Shown: positions 9,936-19,377, numbered from the stretch's first letter. The stretch: 64,000 bases of DNA from Microbacteriaceae bacterium (GCA_024639935.1 JAHEFZ010000008.1:27240-91239), one strand, 5' to 3'. Numbers and translations are program-made. The notes: generated by a model not told the origin, from the letters alone.

Positions 9936-10976
9936 ATGACCGCCATCAAAATAGATGAGCGCGTGCAACGCGTGTCACTCATTACCAAGGCACTTCGCCG
10001 CCCCGAACTGGGCGCACTCATCGGAGCGCTCGTCATTTTTACCGTCTTCGCCGTCGTTGACACGACAGGTCAGTTCGCACAACTTCAAGGTGCGGCGGGT
10101 TGGACCAAGTTCGCCGCCCCAATTGGAATTGTCTCTATTTTTGTTGCTCTTCTCATGATCGCCGGAGAATTTGACCTCTCGTCCGGTGTGATGGTCGGGT
10201 CTGCAGGTCTTCTCCTGGGGAACCTCATCAGCGAGGCTCACATGGGAGTCTGGCCAGCGATCCTGACGACGCTCGTCTTTGCCGCCCTAGTGGGCCTGGC
10301 AAACGGGTTTCTTGTAATCAGAACAGGGCTGCCATCATTTATCGTGACGCTCGCGACATTCTTCGTCCTCAAGGGCGTGAACCTCGCCGTCACGAAACTC
10401 ATCACGGGTACTGTTCGCGTCGATGGTGTGGACACCGGCGAGGGTTTCGATAGCGCCCGCAGTTGGTTTGCAACGAAAATTGAGTTCGGCGGAGCGTCGT
10501 TTCAGGTATCGGTAATTTGGTGGATCGGGTTCACCATTTTTGCTACGTGGCTTTTGACACGAACGACCTTCGGAAACTGGATTTTCGCCTCGGGTGGTGA
10601 CGCCAATGCGGCACGCAACGCGGGTGTCCCCGTTGCTCGAACCAAAATCACACTCTTCGTCCTGACATCGGTCGCGGCCGCCCTCGTCGGCTGCATGACA
10701 CTTTTGGAACTACGCGGTATGCAGGCTGGACAGGGAATCGGACAGGAGTTCTACTACATCATCGCCGCCGCGGTAGGTGGCACCTTGCTCACCGGTGGTG
10801 CTGGTTCAGCAATCGGTGCATCCATTGGCGCCACAATCATGGGTTTCGCTGCCATCGGCATCCCCTACGCTCTGTGGGACCAAGACTGGGTTTCCACCTT
10901 CCTCGGAGTCATCCTTTTCCTCGCAGTTTTGGTTAACACCTGGCTTTCGAAGCAGGCGAAGGGAGCACGAAAATGA
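9936..10976 (+). CDS. Sugar ABC transporter permease (RbsC-like)
   Basis: [52 protein letters not shown]; paralog of 2417-3454. Confidence 0.93.
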   Translation: MTAIKIDERVQRVSLITKALRRPELGALIGALVIFTVFAVVDTTGQFAQLQGAAGWTKFAAPIGIVSIFVALLMIAGEFDLSSGVMVGSAGLLLGNLISEAHMGVWPAILTTLVFAALVGLANGFLVIRTGLPSFIVTLATFFVLKGVNLAVTKLITGTVRVDGVDTGEGFDSARSWFATKIEFGGASFQVSVIWWIGFTIFATWLLTRTTFGNWIFASGGDANAARNAGVPVARTKITLFVLTSVAAALVGCMTLLELRGMQAGQGIGQEFYYIIAAAVGGTLLTGGAGSAIGASIGATIMGFAAIGIPYALWDQDWVSTFLGVILFLAVLVNTWLSKQAKGARK

Positions 10977-11773
10977 ACGCCAAAAAGTCTGCTGATCCAA
11001 TCCTCGAACTCAAGGGTGTTGGCAAATCATTCGGAAACGTCGTTGCCCTTCGTGATGTCGACATTGCGGTGTATCCGGGGCAGGTGACCTGTGTTCTCGG
11101 TGACAACGGTGCCGGAAAATCCACTCTGATCAAGATTCTGTCGGGAGTGCACAAGGCAAGCGAGGGCGAATTCCTCATCTCCGGGCAAAAGACAGAGTTC
11201 AATTCACCGCGTGATGCGATGTCGAAGGGAATCGCGACGGTTTTCCAAGACCTGGCGACGGTTCCACTAATGTCCGTCTGGCGAAATTTCTTTCTCGGGA
11301 ACGAACCAAAGAAGTGGTGGAAGCCGCTCGGGATTTTACACACGAAGTTCGCAAAGGAAACGGCCAAGACCGAACTCATGAACATGGGAATCGATCTTCG
11401 CGACACGAACCAGGCAATCGGGACCCTTTCGGGCGGTGAGCGCCAGGCCGTTGCGATCGCCCGAGCGGTGTACTTCGGTGCGAACGTGCTGATCCTCGAC
11501 GAACCGACTAGCGCACTCGGTGTTCGTCAGTCGGGAATCGTGCTCAAGTACATACTCGCCGCCCGTGAACGCGGTGTCGCGGTGATTTTCATCACCCACA
11601 ACCCACACCACGCGTTCCTCGTTGGCGACCATTTCTACCTGCTCAACCGCGGTCGCATGAACGCATCGTTCGTGCGCGAGAAAGTGCAGTTGGACGAGTT
11701 GATTCAGGCCATGGCTGGTGGAGCTGAACTCGACACGCTGACTCACGAAATCAGCGTTATCCGTCAGGACTAG
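10973..11773 (+). CDS. Sugar ABC transporter ATP-binding protein (single ABC domain)
   Basis: [49 protein letters not shown] overlap with permease. Confidence 0.93.
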   Translation: MNAKKSADPILELKGVGKSFGNVVALRDVDIAVYPGQVTCVLGDNGAGKSTLIKILSGVHKASEGEFLISGQKTEFNSPRDAMSKGIATVFQDLATVPLMSVWRNFFLGNEPKKWWKPLGILHTKFAKETAKTELMNMGIDLRDTNQAIGTLSGGERQAVAIARAVYFGANVLILDEPTSALGVRQSGIVLKYILAARERGVAVIFITHNPHHAFLVGDHFYLLNRGRMNASFVREKVQLDELIQAMAGGAELDTLTHEISVIRQD

Positions 11774-11781
11774 GTTGGACC

Positions 11782-11820
11782 ACAACACAGCGGCGCGGGG
11801 AAACCCCGCCGCTGTGTTGT
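11782..11820. terminator. Bidirectional hairpin terminator between convergent genes
   Basis: ACAACACAGCGGCGCGGGG-AAA-CCCCGCCGCTGTGTTGT: 13 bp plus 4 bp stem with a 2-nt bulge. Confidence 0.75.
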
Positions 11821-11828
11821 CGTGAGTG

Positions 11829-12581
11829 CTATTTCTCGACGAGGGTGACTTCGAACGAATACAAGTCGGGCCGGTAGTAGTGGGATCCGTATTCGATGCC
11901 CACCCCGGAATTGTCAAAGGCCGCGCGCTCCATCGTCAGTAACGCTGTGCCGCGGTCGATGTCGAGGTGACCCGCTTCCATCGCGTTGGCGGTACGTGCG
12001 CCGATTTTTTGTTTCGCGACCCGAATCGTGACCCCACGACCTCGAAGGATTTCGTAAAGTCCACGGACGGAAAGTTCGCTTTCAGAGATGTCGAGGAAAT
12101 GCTCGGGTAGCCAGTTCTCGAGCACCGCGACGGGCACGCCGTTGGCGATACGAAGTCGGCGGATGTGCAATACCGGTGAACCGAGCGGAACCCCGAGACG
12201 GTCCGCCACTGTGTCGTTTGCCATGTCTGACGAGTACGACAGCAGTTGTGTGGCTGGTCTTTGCTCACCCTTTGTGAGGTCGTCAAACAACGAGGTCAAC
12301 TCGACGCCGCGGGTGACGCGGCCATGAACGACTTGGGTGCCGACGCCCCGACGGCGGACCAATAATCCTTTGTCGACGAGGTCGTGGATGGCACGCCGGA
12401 TCGTCGGTCGGCTGAGCTTGAGGCGTTCGCCGAGGGCGACTTCGTTTTCGAGTCGAGCACCTGCGGGGATGACGCCATCCAAGATTGCCTTTTCTATCCG
12501 TTGTTCCACCTGGAAGTACAGCGGGATAGGGCCGGAACGGTCGAGGTCGGTGAAAAGGTTTGACATGATGTGCTCGTTCAT
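11829..12581 (-). CDS. GntR-family transcriptional regulator (UTRA/HutC-type)
   Basis: GPIPLYFQVEQRIEKAILDGVIPAGARLENEVALGERLKLSRPTIRRAIHDLVDKGLLVRRRGVGTQV; start at Met25 of the ORF after GGAAGG. Confidence 0.93.
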   Translation of the reverse strand: MNEHIMSNLFTDLDRSGPIPLYFQVEQRIEKAILDGVIPAGARLENEVALGERLKLSRPTIRRAIHDLVDKGLLVRRRGVGTQVVHGRVTRGVELTSLFDDLTKGEQRPATQLLSYSSDMANDTVADRLGVPLGSPVLHIRRLRIANGVPVAVLENWLPEHFLDISESELSVRGLYEILRGRGVTIRVAKQKIGARTANAMEAGHLDIDRGTALLTMERAAFDNSGVGIEYGSHYYRPDLYSFEVTLVEK

Positions 12582-12623
12582 GTGACACCTTCCTGTGAGC
12601 GAACAAAAGCGCCGTGCTGTCAT

Positions 12624-12637
12624 ATTGTACGAACAAT
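12624..12637. promoter_or_regulatory. Inverted repeat ATTGT-ACGA-ACAAT, candidate GntR autoregulatory operator
   Basis: Perfect 5-bp arms, about 43 bp upstream of the gntR-type start codon. Confidence 0.5.
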
Positions 12638-12662
12638 TAGACAAACCTCGCACAGGTAACGC

Positions 12663-12668
12663 TACGCT
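12663..12668 (+). promoter_or_regulatory. -10 box TACGCT, 6 nt from ATG 12675 (leaderless)
   Basis: TACGCT-GGCGTG-ATG. Confidence 0.6.
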
Positions 12669-12674
12669 GGCGTG

Positions 12675-13559
12675 ATGCGAGCTGCCCGGTTGTACACGCC
12701 TGCTGTGCTCGCAATGGCCTTTTGGGCGACCAATTTTGCCTTCTCCCCGCTGGTTTTAGAGTCGATTGGGCCAATTCAGTTGACGGGAGTGCGGTGGTTG
12801 ATCGCGCTCATCGCTCTCGTCCCGCTCGCATTGATTATGGAGAATACGACGCGGGCGATCATTGCCGCCGAGTGGAAGACGCACGTCGTTCAGGCGCTGC
12901 TCGGCTATGTCGGGTACACCCTGCTTCTGTATTTTGCACTTGCGATGACCTCGCCCGTTACCGCCGCAGTTCTGGTGTCACTAAACCCCGCCACGATCGC
13001 CATTGCGGCTCGGTTTGTTCGTCACGAAAATTTGGCGAACCGAACGGTAGTTGGAATTGCCATCTCGTTTTTTGGTGCCGTCGTCGTTGTGCTCGGTTCA
13101 GGAGTAGCCGGGGAGTTCACGGTTTCCTACGGAGACCTCCTGTTGCTCATCGCCACCGTTTTGTGGACCGCCTATTCGATGGTCTCACCCCAGCTGAAAA
13201 CGCCACCCATCACGGCGACGGCTGTACAAGCGGGAATTTCGGGGATCCTGATGGTTCCCGTGATGGCCATCGACATTGGTCTCGGGAACGAGTCCTGGGC
13301 GAATCTCGACGGAGTCGATTGGCTCGGAATTGTGTGGATTGGACTTATCCCCTCGGCCGGGGCGTATTTCCTCTGGAACATCTCATCCGGTCTCATTGGA
13401 CCAACACGGACGGGGGCGTTCCTGAATCTGATTCCGGTCTTTACCGCCCTTCTCGTCTTACTTTTCGGGGGTTCGGTGTCACCGGCACAGCTCATGGGCG
13501 GCGCTCTTGTCTTGCTCGGCGTGACCTACGCCAATCGATCAACGCGAACCGTCCGCTGA
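12675..13559 (+). CDS. EamA/DMT-family transporter
   Basis: About 10 TM helices with duplicated EamA pattern; ATG 12675 preferred over GTG 12672 from promoter spacing. Confidence 0.88.
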   Translation: MRAARLYTPAVLAMAFWATNFAFSPLVLESIGPIQLTGVRWLIALIALVPLALIMENTTRAIIAAEWKTHVVQALLGYVGYTLLLYFALAMTSPVTAAVLVSLNPATIAIAARFVRHENLANRTVVGIAISFFGAVVVVLGSGVAGEFTVSYGDLLLLIATVLWTAYSMVSPQLKTPPITATAVQAGISGILMVPVMAIDIGLGNESWANLDGVDWLGIVWIGLIPSAGAYFLWNISSGLIGPTRTGAFLNLIPVFTALLVLLFGGSVSPAQLMGGALVLLGVTYANRSTRTVR

Positions 13560-13567
13560 GCCTCGCT

Positions 13568-13573
13568 TAGACT
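13568..13573 (+). promoter_or_regulatory. -10 box TAGACT, 6 nt from ychF ATG (leaderless)
   Basis: TAGACT-TGCCCA-ATG. Confidence 0.6.
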
Positions 13574-13579
13574 TGCCCA

Positions 13580-14653
13580 ATGGCTCTTTCCATCGGCATC
13601 GTCGGACTCCCCAATGTGGGGAAATCGACTCTGTTCAATGCGCTCACGCGTAATAACGTACTCGCGGCGAACTATCCGTTCGCCACGATCGAACCGAACG
13701 TCGGAATCGTCAACCTGCCTGACCCGCGTCTCGATGTCCTCGCAGCGATTTTCGGAAGCGAACGGATCCTACCCGCACCGGTGTCGTTCGTCGACATCGC
13801 CGGAATTGTCAAGGGCGCTTCGGAGGGCGAAGGGCTGGGCAACCAGTTTCTCGCTAATATTCGCGAATCGGACGCAATAGCCCAGGTGGTGCGCGGTTTC
13901 GCCGACAACGATGTCGTTCACGTTGCGGGCAAGGTTGATCCCAAGGACGACCTTGAAACCATCAATACTGAATTAATCCTTGCCGACCTCCAAACGCTCG
14001 AGAAAGCGATTCCGCGATTTGAAAAAGAGGTCAAGGGCAAGAAAATGGAGCCCGATGTCCTCACGGCTGCCCTCGAGGCGCAGAAGATTCTTGACAGCGG
14101 GCTGACTCTGGCGCACGCCAAGTTCGATGCCAGTCCGATTCGGGAACTCGGGTTACTCACCGCCAAGCCGATTCTGTACATCTTTAATGTCGACGAGGCA
14201 GTGCTGTCGAACGACGAAAAGAAGTCGGAACTTGCCGAACTCGTGGCTCCGGCGAAGGCTGTGTTCCTCGATGCCAAGGTCGAAAGCGAACTCATTGATC
14301 TTGACCCAGAGGACGCCCGGGAATTGCTTGCCTCGATGGGACAGACCGAGAGTGGGCTGGACCAACTCGCGCGCATCGGTTTCGACACGCTGGGCTTACA
14401 AACGTATTTGACCGCGGGACCGAAAGAGGCGCGCGCCTGGACCATCGGTAAGGGGTGGAAAGCGCCGCAAGCGGCTGGAGTCATCCACACAGATTTTGAA
14501 AAGGGATTCATCAAGGCTGAGGTGGTGGGATACGCGGATCTTGTCGAATGCGGATCTGTTGCGGACGCTCGGGCAAAGGGCAAGGCTCGGATTGAAGGCA
14601 AAGACTATGTCATGCACGACGGCGACGTCGTCGAGTTCCGATTCAATGTCTGA
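13580..14653 (+). CDS. ychF: Redox-regulated ATPase YchF (Obg-like)
   Basis: SIGIVGLPNVGKSTLFNALTRNNVLAANYPFATIEPNVGIV...; C-terminal TGS-like domain ending DGDVVEFRFNV. Confidence 0.97.
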   Translation: MALSIGIVGLPNVGKSTLFNALTRNNVLAANYPFATIEPNVGIVNLPDPRLDVLAAIFGSERILPAPVSFVDIAGIVKGASEGEGLGNQFLANIRESDAIAQVVRGFADNDVVHVAGKVDPKDDLETINTELILADLQTLEKAIPRFEKEVKGKKMEPDVLTAALEAQKILDSGLTLAHAKFDASPIRELGLLTAKPILYIFNVDEAVLSNDEKKSELAELVAPAKAVFLDAKVESELIDLDPEDARELLASMGQTESGLDQLARIGFDTLGLQTYLTAGPKEARAWTIGKGWKAPQAAGVIHTDFEKGFIKAEVVGYADLVECGSVADARAKGKARIEGKDYVMHDGDVVEFRFNV

Positions 14654-15110
14654 ATACTTGTATTCCGTTGAACGTGAATTCGACGCGACCGTCGATGAAG
14701 TGTGGCAGGCGTGGACGGACGCAAACGCCCTAGAGCAGTGGTACTCGCCGACCGCGCTGAGCGTCGTCCGCGGTTCAGTCGTCTCCGAGCCAAAGGTCGG
14801 AGGATGGTGGACGGTTGGCGTCGATGTTCCCGATAACGGATTTGTCGCATATTTCTATGGAACGTACACCGAGGTTGTGCCTCAATCACGGTTGACACAC
14901 ACGATGAACTACACGCAAGACGCCGCCGAGTTCGCGGCGCGCATCGAAACGCCCGACCACCACGTCATCGAGATCGACATCGAATCGCGCGGCAATACAA
15001 CCTGGGCGCGATTTACCCAATTCGGTGAATTGCCCGAAGGCCAGGCCGAAATGGCGCAGGCGGGTATGGAATCGTATTTCGACAATCTTGAGATGTATCT
15101 GACTCGATAG
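14646..15110 (+). CDS. SRPBCC/AHSA1-family protein
   Basis: MSEYLYSVEREFDATVDEVWQAWTDANALEQWYSP; overlaps the ychF end by 8 nt. Confidence 0.82.
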   Translation: MSEYLYSVEREFDATVDEVWQAWTDANALEQWYSPTALSVVRGSVVSEPKVGGWWTVGVDVPDNGFVAYFYGTYTEVVPQSRLTHTMNYTQDAAEFAARIETPDHHVIEIDIESRGNTTWARFTQFGELPEGQAEMAQAGMESYFDNLEMYLTR

Positions 15111-15127
15111 TCACGAGCCTTCCCCTC

Positions 15128-15133
15128 TAGGCT
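15128..15133 (+). promoter_or_regulatory. -10 box TAGGCT, 6 nt from ATG 15140 (leaderless)
   Basis: TAGGCT-GTGCAC-ATG. Confidence 0.6.
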
Positions 15134-15139
15134 GTGCAC

Positions 15140-15583
15140 ATGGAAATCAACTGGCTTGCCGTCGTAATCGCATCTGTGTCAATGTTCTTCATCGGAGCGT
15201 TGTGGTTCATGCCCCAAACGTTCTACAACGTGTGGATGACGGCGCAGGGCCGAAAGATCCCGACCGAGCGCGTCGAGATGTCTGCCGGGTCGACCGCTCT
15301 GATGTTCGGTGGAACCTTTATCGCAACCCTCGTGCAGGCCGTCACTCTCGCAATCATCATCACCCTCACTCACACCGTCGATCCCACCATTGGCGCGTTC
15401 GGAGGTGCGGCGGTTGGCGCACTCCTCGGTTTCGGAATCGGTGCCGCCGCGTCGTTCAGCCACCGTCAATTCGGCCAGAGCAACCACAGGCAATTCGACG
15501 CGGTGTGGGTGTGGCTCATCGAAATTGGGCAGGACGTCGTGTCGTTGACTGTCGCCGGAGCCATCATCGGGGCCTGGGTCTAA
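15140..15583 (+). CDS. DUF1761 membrane protein
   Basis: MEINWLAVVIASVSMFFIGALWF, four predicted TM segments. Confidence 0.75.
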   Translation: MEINWLAVVIASVSMFFIGALWFMPQTFYNVWMTAQGRKIPTERVEMSAGSTALMFGGTFIATLVQAVTLAIIITLTHTVDPTIGAFGGAAVGALLGFGIGAAASFSHRQFGQSNHRQFDAVWVWLIEIGQDVVSLTVAGAIIGAWV

Positions 15584-16224
15584 TGCCACGAATTGCGGGG
15601 ACTGCCCTCGTGGTTGTCGGGCTTGCGCACGCGCTGTTGCTGGCTGGATGTGCGAGTTCGTCTCCGATGGGAACGCCCTCCATCTCTAGTGCGCCAAGCG
15701 CGTCGCCTGCGCCCACGAGCACCGAAGTGCCAGCGGATGTGAGGGCCGCGTTTCGTGACATCGCTCACGCCAGTTGTGACAAAGCGAATTCCGAAGGTGT
15801 TGTCGAGACCTCGGAGAATGGAACTCAGAAGGCCATTCTGATTCCCAAGTCGGCTGCCTACAAGGATTTCAGTGCCGTTTTTGTCGACGACACTGGGACT
15901 CCGACTCTGATCTGGGAGACCGATAGTTTCGCAGCCTGTTTCGCGTCCAACGGTTTCGCGCTGGCGGAAGAAGCGGGCCAAGAATTCGAGATTGAACTTA
16001 CGTTCAACGAAGCGGATGGCACTTTTCACACGTCGCTGGACCAAGGTTCTGACCTGGCACCCTTCGTCTCCACCTATTCAGTGTCCAATGGGCTGATCGT
16101 GCGAGAAAGCATCTCCGCCGACTGGGGTGAAACCACCATCGACGTTACTTACGGGATGCCGTCTGACGATGACATTTCATTCTTGCGTCTAGCGGTCGAT
16201 GAATTTCTTGCCGAAAACGGGTAG
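15583..16224 (+). CDS. Hypothetical lipoprotein
   Basis: TAATG overlap with previous gene; signal peptide with lipobox LLLAGC followed by a Ser/Pro/Thr-rich linker. Confidence 0.7.
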   Translation: MPRIAGTALVVVGLAHALLLAGCASSSPMGTPSISSAPSASPAPTSTEVPADVRAAFRDIAHASCDKANSEGVVETSENGTQKAILIPKSAAYKDFSAVFVDDTGTPTLIWETDSFAACFASNGFALAEEAGQEFEIELTFNEADGTFHTSLDQGSDLAPFVSTYSVSNGLIVRESISADWGETTIDVTYGMPSDDDISFLRLAVDEFLAENG

Positions 16225-16257
16225 TAAGGTTTCATATTTCAGAAGCGAAGGAACCCC

Positions 16258-16632
16258 ATGAGCGCCGCCGACATTGACGCCTACCTCGACACTGTCCCCG
16301 AACCAAAAAAATCGACGTTGAACGAGATGCGCCGTCGAATCCTTGCTGTTGTTCCGGACGCGGAGCAGAAGATCTCGTATCAAATGCCGGCTTTTGCGGT
16401 GGGGGGGAAAGTCGTCGCCGGATTCGCGGCGTTCAAGAACCACCTCGCGTATCTTCCCCACAGTGGCCGGGTATTGAGTCAACTCGATAGCGAACTGACA
16501 GGTTTCGTGCGGACACACGGATCGCTGCATTTTGCCATCGACCAACCGCTTTCAGAAGAACTTATCGCCGGGCTGATAGACGCCAAAATGCGCGTCCTCG
16601 AGTCTGACGGAAACTGGACGCGCCCCGAATAA
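16258..16632 (+). CDS. DUF1801 (YdhG-like) domain protein
   Basis: IDAYLDTVPEPKKSTLNEMRRRI...ISYQMPAFAVGGKVVAGFAAFKNHLAYLP; AAGGAA RBS. Confidence 0.82.
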   Translation: MSAADIDAYLDTVPEPKKSTLNEMRRRILAVVPDAEQKISYQMPAFAVGGKVVAGFAAFKNHLAYLPHSGRVLSQLDSELTGFVRTHGSLHFAIDQPLSEELIAGLIDAKMRVLESDGNWTRPE

Positions 16633-16705
16633 TGCGGGGGACACGTTGTCCACAGAGTCGTGTTGTGTGGCTTTGCTGAGCCTCGTTCATGGTGGGATTG
16701 GTGCG

Positions 16706-16743
16706 AGGAGTGGGGCTTTCATGGAGCGTGGAGCCCCGCTCCT
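16706..16743 (+). terminator. Hairpin terminator candidate
   Basis: AGGAGTGGGGCT ... AGCCCCGCTCCT, 12-bp stem with one G-T pair. Confidence 0.5.
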
Positions 16744-16753
16744 TTCCGGTTGG

Positions 16754-16759
16754 TAGGGT
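16754..16759 (+). promoter_or_regulatory. -10 box TAGGGT, 6 nt from ATG 16766 (leaderless)
   Basis: TAGGGT-GAACCC-ATG. Confidence 0.6.
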
Positions 16760-16765
16760 GAACCC

Positions 16766-17962
16766 ATGACAAAAACGGTGAGCCAGTACCGGTCCTCGGT
16801 CTGGTTCGTGACCGTCTTTTCGATGTTCTTTGGCCGCGGGATTCTCAACGCCTCCTGGACGAGTCGTGGCCCGGATGTTCGCGACACACTCGGAGTGTCG
16901 ACCGCGGATATGGGGATTATTGCAACCGTGTTCGCCGCCGGCGCGATCATCGGCGTTCTTGCATCGGGCTCCATCATTGAACGTTACGGGTCGCGCGTGA
17001 TGGCGCTAGGAACGTATATCGTCATGCCGATCTCGCTCATCGCGGCGATTTTTGGAATTCAGACCCATTCATTTTTTGCCACCACCGTTGCGTTGTTCTT
17101 TTTTGGGCTTCCGTTCGGTGCCGCGGATTACGTGTCGAACATCGAGGCTTCTGAACTGGATCGCGCATCGGCAAAGAGCAGACTGCCCATGCTGCACGGC
17201 GGATATTCGATCGGAGTTTTGGTCGGCGCGTTGATTACCAGTGTCTTGATTCTGGCCAATGTCCCTATCGAAATTCAGCTAGTCGGAACCGCGGTTCTGA
17301 TCGGGGGCTGGACGTTATATCGAGTGTCCGGTTTGCCGGCGCACCACGGCAAACACCCTGACCACGAGAGCGGCACGAAAACCGCTCGAATCGTGCAGAC
17401 TCCCGAGGGTCGCCGTCGGACCCACCTCATCTCGGTTATCGCGTTCGTGTTTGTTTTTGCCGAAGGGGCTGCCGCGGTTTTCATTCCTCTCGCCCTAACG
17501 GAAGCGGGTCGGTCTCCCGCGGAAGCTGCGTTCGCCTACACGCTCTACTCGCTCGGAATGGCCTTCTCGCGAGTCGTGGGTGGCCGCATCGTCGATCGTA
17601 TTGGTCGTCGTGCGGTGGTGTTGTATTCCTCGGTGTTGTGTGCTTTTGGTGTCGGCCTTTTCTCCTTCGCGCAGTTCGCTCCGGTTGAATATGTCGCTGT
17701 CCTCTTTTGGGGAGTAGGCGGTTCGCTGTCCATCGCCATGTCCGTTTCCGCCGTTTCGGACAACAAATCGACGCTCACCCAAGCCCAGAGCACGCTGTGG
17801 ACATGGGTTTACTTCGCCAATCTCGGAGTCGGCCCGGTGTTGGGTGGAATTTCGATTGTGACGGGAATCTTTGGTTCGTTCCTCGTGCCGGTCATCCTTT
17901 TGGTGGGCGCCGCGTCGATCAGCTCTGTCACTCGACCGGATCCGGAACTCACGCGCACCTAA
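16766..17962 (+). CDS. MFS transporter
   Basis: 398 aa, about 12 TM helices, GxxxxRxGRR-like loop motif (GGRIVDRIGRRAVV). Confidence 0.9.
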   Translation: MTKTVSQYRSSVWFVTVFSMFFGRGILNASWTSRGPDVRDTLGVSTADMGIIATVFAAGAIIGVLASGSIIERYGSRVMALGTYIVMPISLIAAIFGIQTHSFFATTVALFFFGLPFGAADYVSNIEASELDRASAKSRLPMLHGGYSIGVLVGALITSVLILANVPIEIQLVGTAVLIGGWTLYRVSGLPAHHGKHPDHESGTKTARIVQTPEGRRRTHLISVIAFVFVFAEGAAAVFIPLALTEAGRSPAEAAFAYTLYSLGMAFSRVVGGRIVDRIGRRAVVLYSSVLCAFGVGLFSFAQFAPVEYVAVLFWGVGGSLSIAMSVSAVSDNKSTLTQAQSTLWTWVYFANLGVGPVLGGISIVTGIFGSFLVPVILLVGAASISSVTRPDPELTRT

Positions 17963-18011
17963 ACCTCTAAAGGAACGCCGAGTCGGTCCGAACTCGCGAG
18001 GGGTTTGGCGT

Positions 18012-18017
18012 TAGACT
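18012..18017 (+). promoter_or_regulatory. Candidate -10 box TAGACT for the riboswitch-gcv transcript
   Basis: TAGACT about 30 nt before aptamer 1. Confidence 0.4.
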
Positions 18018-18045
18018 TTCCCCACAACTTAAGATGACCGCTCAT

Positions 18046-18220
18046 CGATGCGGGAGAGACCGGCCCCGAGCCGGTCACCGAAGGAGCAAGCCTCCCCGCC
18101 AATCTCTCAGGTACGCGTACCGCATCGTCAGGTCACTCTGGAAAGCGAAGCCCGGGCTTCCGCCGTAGGGGAAAGTGTGCAACTCGCACGAAACTCTCAG
18201 GCACAGAAACAGAGGGGGAG
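18046..18220 (+). ncRNA. Tandem glycine riboswitch (gcvT element), two aptamers
   Basis: Aptamer 1: GCGGGAGAGACC...CACCGAAGGAGCAAGC...AATCTCTCAGGTACGCGTACCGC. Aptamer 2: TCACTCTGGAAAGC...GCCGTAGGGGAAAGTGTG...AACTCTCAGGCACAGAAACAGAGGGGGA. Directly upstream of gcvT. Confidence 0.95.
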
Positions 18221-18264
18221 TCCCGTCGCCGATCGCCGGCAACGAGTCGACTTTCGGAGTCTTC

Positions 18265-19377
18265 GTGACTGAATCCCTCAAACTCTCTCCTCTCGATGGA
18301 ATTCATCGCGAGCTCGGCGCATCGTTTACTGATTTCGCTGGATGGGACATGCCCGTCCGTTATTCATCGGATTTAGCCGAGCATCACGCAGTTCGTTCCG
18401 CGGCCGGAATTTTTGATCTGTCGCACATGGCCGAGATCTATGTGGGTGGGCCAGGAGCGGGAGCCGCGCTGGATTTCGCGCTCTCGGGAATACTGTCGAA
18501 CATTCCTCTCGGTCGGGCAAAGTATTCACTTCTCCTCAACAATCAGGGGTGCATCGTCGACGACCTCGTTGTCTATCGCACGGGTGATGAAGAATTCTTG
18601 GTTGTGGCGAATGCGGGAAATCGTCATGTCGCCGTTGAGGCAATTCGCGAACGAGCGCGTGGTTTCGAATGCGTCGTCAGGGACGATTCCGACAGTGTCG
18701 CCCTCGTCGCCATTCAGGGGCCAAACTCGCTCGACATCCTTGAGAACATTGACGGACTCGAAGCCGGCGGCCTTGCGGAACTCGGATACTACCGATGCCT
18801 CTCGGCGACATTCCGCGGCACCACGGTTCTGATTGGACGCACCGGCTACACCGGCGAAGACGGATTCGAGGTTTATGTTCCGGCGTCGGATGCGGCCGAA
18901 TTGTGGCGCGCAGCAACCGTCGCCGGAGAATCACGCGGGCTTCAGGCGTGCGGACTTGCCTGTCGCGATACCCTGCGCCTCGAAGCGGGGATGCCACTGT
19001 ACGGACATGAACTCAATGAATCCCTCAAACCGGTGCAGGTCAATGCCGCACGTGCCGTCGATCTGACCAAAGATAACTTCGTCGGGCGCGATGGAATTAT
19101 GGCTGGGGTAACGGCAAGCGCTGCGGTTCTCGTTGGGCTGAAATCGGATGGAAAACGCGCTGGCCGCGCCGACTATGCCGTCGAGTCGAACGGTCGCACC
19201 ATTGGCACCGTAACGAGCGGAGCTCTGTCACCCACTCTCGGGTATCCCATCGCTTTCGCACTGATTGAGCCGGAATTTGCCGAACTTGGTACCGTTGTCA
19301 GCATCGATGTCCGAGGAACGGCAATTCCCGCAACCGTTGTATCCCTTCCCTTCTACTCTCGAAAGGCACGCGCATGA
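18265..19377 (+). CDS. gcvT: Glycine cleavage system aminomethyltransferase T
   Basis: GTG start; [48 protein letters not shown]. Confidence 0.97.
   Translation: MTESLKLSPLDGIHRELGASFTDFAGWDMPVRYSSDLAEHHAVRSAAGIFDLSHMAEIYVGGPGAGAALDFALSGILSNIPLGRAKYSLLLNNQGCIVDDLVVYRTGDEEFLVVANAGNRHVAVEAIRERARGFECVVRDDSDSVALVAIQGPNSLDILENIDGLEAGGLAELGYYRCLSATFRGTTVLIGRTGYTGEDGFEVYVPASDAAELWRAATVAGESRGLQACGLACRDTLRLEAGMPLYGHELNESLKPVQVNAARAVDLTKDNFVGRDGIMAGVTASAAVLVGLKSDGKRAGRADYAVESNGRTIGTVTSGALSPTLGYPIAFALIEPEFAELGTVVSIDVRGTAIPATVVSLPFYSRKARA

Noticed and set aside
18075-18281. Minus-strand ORF and N-terminal part of ORF 18175 over the riboswitch
   Set aside because: Region is explained by the glycine riboswitch; gcvT homology starts at GTG 18265.
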